From the NCBI GenBank assembly GCA_027117675.1, contig JAJAYM010000228.1, positions 1-19,006 of the forward strand: DNA of 19,006 nt, read 5' to 3'. The notes beneath the pieces are model-generated. The model was not told the origin of the DNA. It did no database searches and saw only the letters and a program-made list of their open reading frames with translations. Below, piece by piece: positions 15,020-19,006 of the stretch. Numbering within the stretch: position 1 is the first letter of the stretch; the number at the start of each line of letters is the position of its first letter. Made by a program: the position numbers and the translations under genes. Origin of the DNA: Actinomycetes bacterium (lineage in GTDB: Bacteria > Actinomycetota > Actinomycetes > JAHEKZ01).

Positions 15020-16141
15020 TCAGCCGACCGTTGCTCCCAAAATCACCTCGAGGGTGACCAGTTCGTTACCCCGGTCGACCTGAAGCGATATCTGCTCACC
15101 CGGCTGCTGGCTACGGACCAGAACGACGAACTCCTCGTACGTCTCGATCGACTCACCGTCGACTGCCACGATGACATCGCCGGGTTCGACGCCGGCGATG
15201 TCAGCCGCGCCACCAGGGGTCACCGCGTCTCCCTGCGCCGACTCGCGCTGCACCTTGGCCCCTGGGCCGGGATAGGTGAGGTCGAGCAGGATGCCAACGA
15301 CCGGGTACTCAGCCTCCCCCTCCGCGATCAGTTGCTCGATGATCGACTTGGCCTGCGTAACAGGGATGGCGAACCCGAGCCCGATGCTGCCGCTCGAGCG
15401 GCCCGATCCCAGCGTGGCGATGGCGCTGGTGATGCCGACGACCCGACCCCGACTGTCGACCAAAGGGCCACCGGAGTTGCCGGGGTTGATCGCGGCGTCG
15501 GTCTGGATCGCGCTGATGTACGACGCCTCACCGGCGTCTGAGGTGGTGACCGGGCGCTCTAGGGCACTCACGATGCCGGTGGTGACCGTGCCGCTCAAAC
15601 CCAGCGGTGACCCAACGGCAATCACCGGGTCGCCGACTCGTAAGCGGTCTGAGTCTCCCAACGAGGCGGCGACGAGGTCATCGCGGTCGACCCTGACTAC
15701 CGCAAGGTCGTAGGTGGGCGAGCGTCCAACGATGCGGGCCGGAAGTTGCACCCCGTCGGCGAAGGTCACCCTGACCCAGCCGCCTTCGGACGCTACGGAG
15801 ATCACATGGCTGTTCGTGACGATGTATCCGTCGGACCGCACGACGACCCCAGAACCAGTCGCGGCCTGTCCGCCCCCGCGGATGTCGAGGGAGACGACGG
15901 TCGGAAGCACGGCGTCAGCAATCGCGGTAACCCCCGTCGGCGGGTCGTCAACAATGGGGGAAACCGGCAGCACGACCCCGGGAATGTTGTCGCTGCGGTC
16001 ATCGACCCAGATGACGCCAGCAGCAGCCAACGCGCCACCGACCAGCCCGACCAAGAGGGCGAGAATCGCTAGAACGAGCAGGCTGGGACCCCTGTTGCGC
16101 GCGTCGCGGTAGACGAATCGCGACGGGGACGAGGTGCTCAC
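15020..16141 (-). CDS. htrA: HtrA/DegP-type membrane-anchored serine protease
   Basis: A 373-residue protein. A short basic cytoplasmic N-terminus (1-18) and one membrane helix (about 20-46) anchor it with the protease outside. The trypsin-like triad is His112 in TNSHV, Asp145 in TYDLAVV and Ser223 in GNSGGPL. A PDZ domain occupies about 275-365 (VEPGDVIVAVDGES). It should degrade or refold damaged envelope proteins. The GTG at 16141 is chosen because TAGCGT lies 7 nt upstream and the extra 42 codons of the open frame are low-complexity; no Shine-Dalgarno sequence is present, so the message is probably leaderless. It is co-transcribed with tatB. In mycobacteria sigE and an anti-sigma gene precede htrA; here they are missing. 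Confidence 0.92.
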   Translation of the reverse strand: MSTSSPSRFVYRDARNRGPSLLVLAILALLVGLVGGALAAAGVIWVDDRSDNIPGVVLPVSPIVDDPPTGVTAIADAVLPTVVSLDIRGGGQAATGSGVVVRSDGYIVTNSHVISVASEGGWVRVTFADGVQLPARIVGRSPTYDLAVVRVDRDDLVAASLGDSDRLRVGDPVIAVGSPLGLSGTVTTGIVSALERPVTTSDAGEASYISAIQTDAAINPGNSGGPLVDSRGRVVGITSAIATLGSGRSSGSIGLGFAIPVTQAKSIIEQLIAEGEAEYPVVGILLDLTYPGPGAKVQRESAQGDAVTPGGAADIAGVEPGDVIVAVDGESIETYEEFVVLVRSQQPGEQISLQVDRGNELVTLEVILGATVG

Positions 16142-16148
16142 CCCAACC

Positions 16149-16154
16149 ACGCTA
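16149..16154 (-). promoter_or_regulatory. Candidate -10 element for a leaderless htrA-tatB transcript
   Basis: The minus strand reads TAGCGT, ending 7 nt before the htrA GTG at 16141. I do not see a recognisable ECF-type -35 (GGAAC-like) upstream. Confidence 0.5.
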
Positions 16155-16211
16155 CGGGGTCGGGGGACCGACAGCCGCCGGGGACCATCGTCGCTGAGAG
16201 CCAGCCAGGGA

Positions 16212-16217
16212 TAGGGT
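16212..16217 (+). promoter_or_regulatory. Candidate -10 element for the O-methyltransferase gene
   Basis: TAGGGT would start transcription near 16224. That leaves a leader of about 16 nt before GTG 16240, or about 46 nt before the ATC at 16270, which has the only good ribosome site. Confidence 0.35.
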
Positions 16218-16239
16218 CGGGGCGCCACGCACGGCAGCC

Positions 16240-16911
16240 GTGCAGGATCGACGGCGAAGGAGAGCAACCATCAGCACCGACGACACCGCGGCAAGCCGTC
16301 AGTTCGTTGACGACTATCGCCCAGAGGACGATCTACTCGACGCCGCCCGGCGTCGGGGCGAGGAGATCGGCGTCACCTCTGTCTCGCCAGCAACCGGCGC
16401 CACACTGCAATGGCTCGCCCAACTGATCGGGGCGCGCGCCGTTGCTGAAGTCGGAACGGGGGCCGGAGTCTCGGGGCTCTGGCTGCTGCGCGGCATGGCC
16501 GCCGATGGAGTGCTGACTACCGTGGACGACGAAACCGAGAACACCCGTGCGGCGCGTCAGACCTTCAACGAGGCCGGCGTTCCCACCCAACGCGTTCGGC
16601 TGATCACCGGTCGCCCCCTCGATGTTCTGTCCCGGTTGGCCGACACCGCTTACGACTTGGTCTTCTTCGACGGAAATCCGCAAGAGTCGACCCGCTACCT
16701 CCACGAGGCACTTCGATTGCTGCGGCTCGGTGGACTCGTGGTCTTCGACGATGCGCTGGCGGGTGGACGGGTGGCTGACCCTGCTCAACGTGACGCGGCG
16801 ACGATCGCGGTACGAACTTTGATCAACGACACCCGTGACGACGACCGGATCAGGCCGGTTTTGCTCCCCGTCGGAGACGGAATGCTGGTGGCACAAAAGC
16901 TGGCCGACTAG
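16240..16911 (+). CDS. SAM-dependent O-methyltransferase
   Basis: A Rossmann-fold methyltransferase of the O-methyltransferase family 3 / CCoAOMT-like type, similar to mycobacterial Rv1220c. The SAM loop AEVGTGAGVSGLWLL, LTTVDDE as the acidic strand-2 residue, DLVFFDGNP as motif IV and GGLVVFDDAL as the strand-5 region are all present. The start is uncertain. GTG 16240 gives 223 residues but has no ribosome site and adds a poly-Arg stretch. AAGGAG at 16257-16262 sits 7 nt before an in-frame ATC (16270), which would give 213 residues. It is divergent from htrA and ends 9 nt from the convergent YdhR-like gene. The methyl acceptor is unknown. Confidence 0.88.
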   Translation: MQDRRRRRATISTDDTAASRQFVDDYRPEDDLLDAARRRGEEIGVTSVSPATGATLQWLAQLIGARAVAEVGTGAGVSGLWLLRGMAADGVLTTVDDETENTRAARQTFNEAGVPTQRVRLITGRPLDVLSRLADTAYDLVFFDGNPQESTRYLHEALRLLRLGGLVVFDDALAGGRVADPAQRDAATIAVRTLINDTRDDDRIRPVLLPVGDGMLVAQKLAD

Positions 16912-16920
16912 CCAGGACCG

Positions 16921-17268
16921 TCAGGCGAGGCCGGGTCCGGCACCGGAGACGAAGCCCGAACCACCCTCGGCGATCGCCACGACTTCGAAGGGCTCGTAGG
17001 CGATAGGGGCCGAACCGATCATGAGGCTGCCCGGGGCCGTCGCTTCGCCAGGCATGAATCCGGCGAGAAAGTGATCGCGGTCCTCACGGGTTGCGAAGAC
17101 GTATGTGCCCTCGAACCAGTCGCCTTCCATCATGCGCCACGTCTTCATATGCAGACCGTCCATACCGGAAAACCTGGTCAGGGATGTCTGCACCACGTAA
17201 TCGCGCAACTTCTGCGCGCCATCTTGGGGTGCGTCCTTAAGCGACCACCGCACCGACAGGCCAAACAC
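16921..17268 (-). CDS. YdhR/antibiotic-monooxygenase-like small protein
   Basis: A 115-residue protein with the pattern of a dimeric alpha-beta barrel: VRWSLKDA (6-13), a helix with LRDYVVQTSL, then GLHMKTWRMMEGDWFEGTYVFATREDRD, which matches YdhR-type putative mono-oxygenases. The GTG at 17268 begins 5 nt after the DUF3117 stop, so translation is probably coupled and no separate ribosome site is needed. An enzymatic role is uncertain because many such barrels bind haem or small ligands without known chemistry. Confidence 0.75.
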   Translation of the reverse strand: MFGLSVRWSLKDAPQDGAQKLRDYVVQTSLTRFSGMDGLHMKTWRMMEGDWFEGTYVFATREDRDHFLAGFMPGEATAPGSLMIGSAPIAYEPFEVVAIAEGGSGFVSGAGPGLA

Positions 17269-17273
17269 CGGTC

Positions 17274-17441
17274 TCAGCCCACAACCGCAACAAGCTGGTC
17301 GCCGAGGTCTTTAGCTTCCTCGGCGTTGAGCTCGACGACGAGCCGGCCGCCACCTTCGAGGGGAACGCGCATCACGATGCCGCGGCCTTCCTTGGTCACC
17401 TCGAGCGGACCGTCGCCGGTGCGCGGCTTCATGGCCGCCAT
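17274..17441 (-). CDS. DUF3117 protein
   Basis: A 55-residue protein with the actinobacterial DUF3117 signature: MAAMKPRTGDGPLEV at the N-terminus, a glycine-rich VPLEGGGRLVVEL, and a short acidic helix before VAVVG. The ATG at 17441 is chosen over the upstream ATG codons because AAAGGGG precedes it and family members begin MAAMKPR. It corresponds to Rv1211 in mycobacteria. The function is unknown. The family is nearly invariant in actinobacteria, which supports the taxonomic placement. Confidence 0.92.
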   Translation of the reverse strand: MAAMKPRTGDGPLEVTKEGRGIVMRVPLEGGGRLVVELNAEEAKDLGDQLVAVVG

Positions 17442-17576
17442 GGGCATCCCCTTTCCAGAAGGCAACGTGACCGAGAGTTCGGCACGCAGAGCCCTTACAC
17501 AATGAGCCCCTTGAACAGTGCCTGATCATTATTCCGCACGGTCGATGACGCTCCACGCCCGCCCCGGTGCTGAACG

Positions 17577-18032
17577 TTAGGGCGCCGCGTGCTCCCGCCC
17601 GACATCCCTGGCCAGTTTCTGCAAACTCCGCCGAACTCCCCATGCGAAGCCAGGGCGCACCAGCGGCCACCCTGCCCGGCCGGCTACCCCTAACGGCAGG
17701 TCGAGCTCTTCGGCCCAGACGAAACGGGAGCGGCCCGCTGGCAGTGCCAGCACCTCGAAGATGCCAAGACCCTTCACCACATTGCCGGTATGTCGGACGA
17801 CGCATCGGTGCGGCGGGTTCCACTCAGTGATCACCATCGTGTCCAGGAACCCGACTCGACCGACTCCGGTGAACGCCTCCAGCCCGCCACCGACGCCGAC
17901 GCCACCGCGATCAGTGACCCTGACGGTGGTTCCCAGCATCCACTCAGACTGTCGTGGCCAGTCCGTCACGGCGGCCCACACCACGTTCGGTGGCGCGTCG
18001 ACCACGACATCGACGGTGATACGCGCGCTCAT
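17577..18032 (-). CDS. SRPBCC (START-like) family protein
   Basis: A 151-residue protein with a hydrophobic-ligand-binding SRPBCC fold: an N-terminal strand with VDAPPNVVWAAVTDWPRQSEW, a central sheet with ITEWNPPHRCVVRHTGNVVKG, and a long C-terminal helix with GVRRSLQKLARDV. The ATG at 18032 follows the stop of the upstream DivIVA-like gene with no gap (TGAATG), so translation is coupled. It stands where tagA lies in the mycobacterial locus. Members bind lipids, polyketides or hormones; no ligand can be inferred. Confidence 0.85.
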   Translation of the reverse strand: MSARITVDVVVDAPPNVVWAAVTDWPRQSEWMLGTTVRVTDRGGVGVGGGLEAFTGVGRVGFLDTMVITEWNPPHRCVVRHTGNVVKGLGIFEVLALPAGRSRFVWAEELDLPLGVAGRAGWPLVRPGFAWGVRRSLQKLARDVGREHAAP

Positions 18033-18332
18033 TCAGACCTCCGGGGGCTGGACGTCCTGGCCCTGTAACTGCCTGATCTCAGCATCGCGCAGTGCGAGCT
18101 CGACCGCGAGTCGATCCAACACCTCGTCGACGGCCGCCATCTGGTAGCCCCGCAAGGCGAGGGGAAAGCGGAGCGTCTCGACGTCGGATGCCACCATGCT
18201 GCGATCCTCTGGCAGCCGAACGACCACGTCGTCGGGCTCCTCCTCGGCGAGGCCGTCGCCGCGACCGAGCGCCAGCAACACCACGCTGATCACGATCGCG
18301 GTGATCACGATCAGCCACAAAGTCCACATCAT
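18033..18332 (-). CDS. Small membrane-anchored DivIVA-domain-like protein
   Basis: A 99-residue protein. One membrane helix (about 3-23) is followed by an acidic linker (EEEPDD) and a DivIVA-type motif LRFPLALRGYQMAAVDEVLDRL at about 54-75, which runs into a short coiled coil ending QLQGQD. The ATG at 18332 has AAGGAGG 8 nt upstream; an adjacent ATG (18329) is possible. It corresponds in position and layout to Rv1209 between folP2 and DUF3117. DivIVA motifs recognise curved membrane at poles and septa, so a role in cell growth or division is plausible but unproven. Confidence 0.85.
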   Translation of the reverse strand: MMWTLWLIVITAIVISVVLLALGRGDGLAEEEPDDVVVRLPEDRSMVASDVETLRFPLALRGYQMAAVDEVLDRLAVELALRDAEIRQLQGQDVQPPEV

Positions 18333-18408
18333 GGGATGCGCCTCCTTCGATGCGACACGATGGTCCCACGCCGGAGCCAGTCTGGCGGCAAGCCACGTGG
18401 GAGCCCTT

Positions 18409-19006
18409 GTGCCAGCACCGGAGTCAGCATCAGAGCCAGCGCCGAACCTGGTGCTCGGACGCCACTCGTTTACGCCAGCGGACCGAGTCGTCATGGCGAT
18501 CATCAACCGGACGCCCGACTCCTTCTACGACGCAGGCCGAGCCTTCACCGACGAGAGCGCCTTGGCGGCGGTGGCCGCAGCCGTTGCCGCAGGGGCTGAC
18601 ATCGTCGACATCGGAGGCGTCAAGGCTGGCCCGGGCGAGTTCGTCGGCGTCCATGAGGAACTCAGTCGCACTGTCGACATCGTCAGTGCGGTGCGGGAAG
18701 GGTTCCCCGACATCGTGATCAGTGTTGACACGTGGCGCCATGAGGTGGGAGACGCCGTCTGTCGAGCTGGTGCCGATCTACTCAACGACGCTTGGGGTGG
18801 TTACGACCCCCAGCTGGTGGCTGTCGCTGCCGAGCACCACGTCGGCCTTGTGTGCACGCACACGGGCGGGGCGACACCCCGAACCCGGCCCCATCGCGTC
18901 GAGTACGCCGACGTCACCGCTGCGGTCGTGGGCTTTCTGGAGCAGGAAGCGGGGCGGGCGGAGGCGGCTGGCATCCCGAGGCACAAGATCCTGATCGATC
19001 CGGGCC
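18409..19006 (+). CDS. folP2: FolP2-type dihydropteroate synthase homologue (partial, cut by window end)
   Basis: The first 199 codons of a TIM-barrel pterin-binding protein, still open at the window end. The DHPS opening MAIINRTPDSFYD starts at about residue 29, and ISVDTW and LLNDAWGG follow as the barrel strands. However, DIGGVKAGPGEF replaces the usual GGESTRPG loop, as in the mycobacterial FolP2 paralogue rather than FolP1. That paralogue has been reported not to act as a DHPS, so folate synthesis should not be assumed. The GTG at 18409 is preferred because GGGAG lies 5 nt upstream. GTG 18397, GTG 18451 and ATG 18331 are alternatives, the last overlapping the divergent gene. Confidence 0.87.
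   Translation, partial: MPAPESASEPAPNLVLGRHSFTPADRVVMAIINRTPDSFYDAGRAFTDESALAAVAAAVAAGADIVDIGGVKAGPGEFVGVHEELSRTVDIVSAVREGFPDIVISVDTWRHEVGDAVCRAGADLLNDAWGGYDPQLVAVAAEHHVGLVCTHTGGATPRTRPHRVEYADVTAAVVGFLEQEAGRAEAAGIPRHKILIDPG

Noticed and set aside
1..19006. CRISPR array, phage, insertion sequence, toxin-antitoxin or defence island
   Set aside because: No spaced direct repeats, transposase or integrase motifs, or defence-type gene clusters were seen on either strand.

Overview
The window is high-GC, gene-dense chromosomal DNA with short intergenic gaps. It most likely comes from an actinobacterium of the class Actinomycetes, although I cannot name the genus. Three things point there: the conserved block folP2 / DivIVA-like protein / DUF3117 / O-methyltransferase / htrA / tatB / mrp, which I recall in the same order around Rv1207-Rv1232c in Mycobacterium tuberculosis; the actinobacterial DUF3117 protein itself; and promoter-like TANNNT hexamers placed 6-7 nt before several start codons, as expected for leaderless mRNAs.

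Region 1 (1-6.8 kb) is mainly CoA-thioester metabolism. On the minus strand, an acyl-CoA dehydrogenase, a small YflT/GSP17M-like membrane protein and a MaoC-type hydratase form one probable operon. A second minus-strand pair holds a CitE/HpcH-type CoA-ester lyase coupled to a short-chain dehydrogenase. The hydratase, dehydrogenase and lyase resemble the set that accompanies crotonyl-CoA carboxylase/reductase and ethylmalonyl-CoA mutase in Streptomyces, which suggests an ethylmalonyl-CoA-type route. Between these two groups an alpha/beta hydrolase gene overlaps lysA (diaminopimelate decarboxylase) by ATGA on the plus strand.

Region 2 (6.8-11.6 kb) holds a conserved hypothetical protein, a PhzF-family protein on the opposite strand, a soluble MgtE_N/CBS protein coupled to a DUF1003 membrane protein, and a convergent NCS1-family permease. 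The permease is preceded by a clear TPP riboswitch, so it is probably a thiamine-precursor (HMP) transporter (CytX type).

Region 3 (11.8-19.0 kb) holds an orphan PilB/GspE-type ATPase, the Fe-S carrier ATPase Mrp, convergent tatB and htrA, a divergent O-methyltransferase, then two short minus-strand operons (DUF3117 + YdhR-like; DivIVA-like + SRPBCC), and the 5' part of a FolP2-type dihydropteroate synthase homologue cut by the window end. Compared with the mycobacterial locus this block lacks sigE/rseA, glgA/glgC and tagA.

I see no CRISPR array, phage, insertion sequence, tRNA or rRNA. Most of the window is conserved core genome. The points most worth a second look are the recurrent leaderless promoter arrangement, a TPP aptamer that contains the permease Shine-Dalgarno sequence, a possible ATC start codon, two long perfect hairpins, the orphan pilus-type ATPase, and the divergent active-site region of the FolP homologue.
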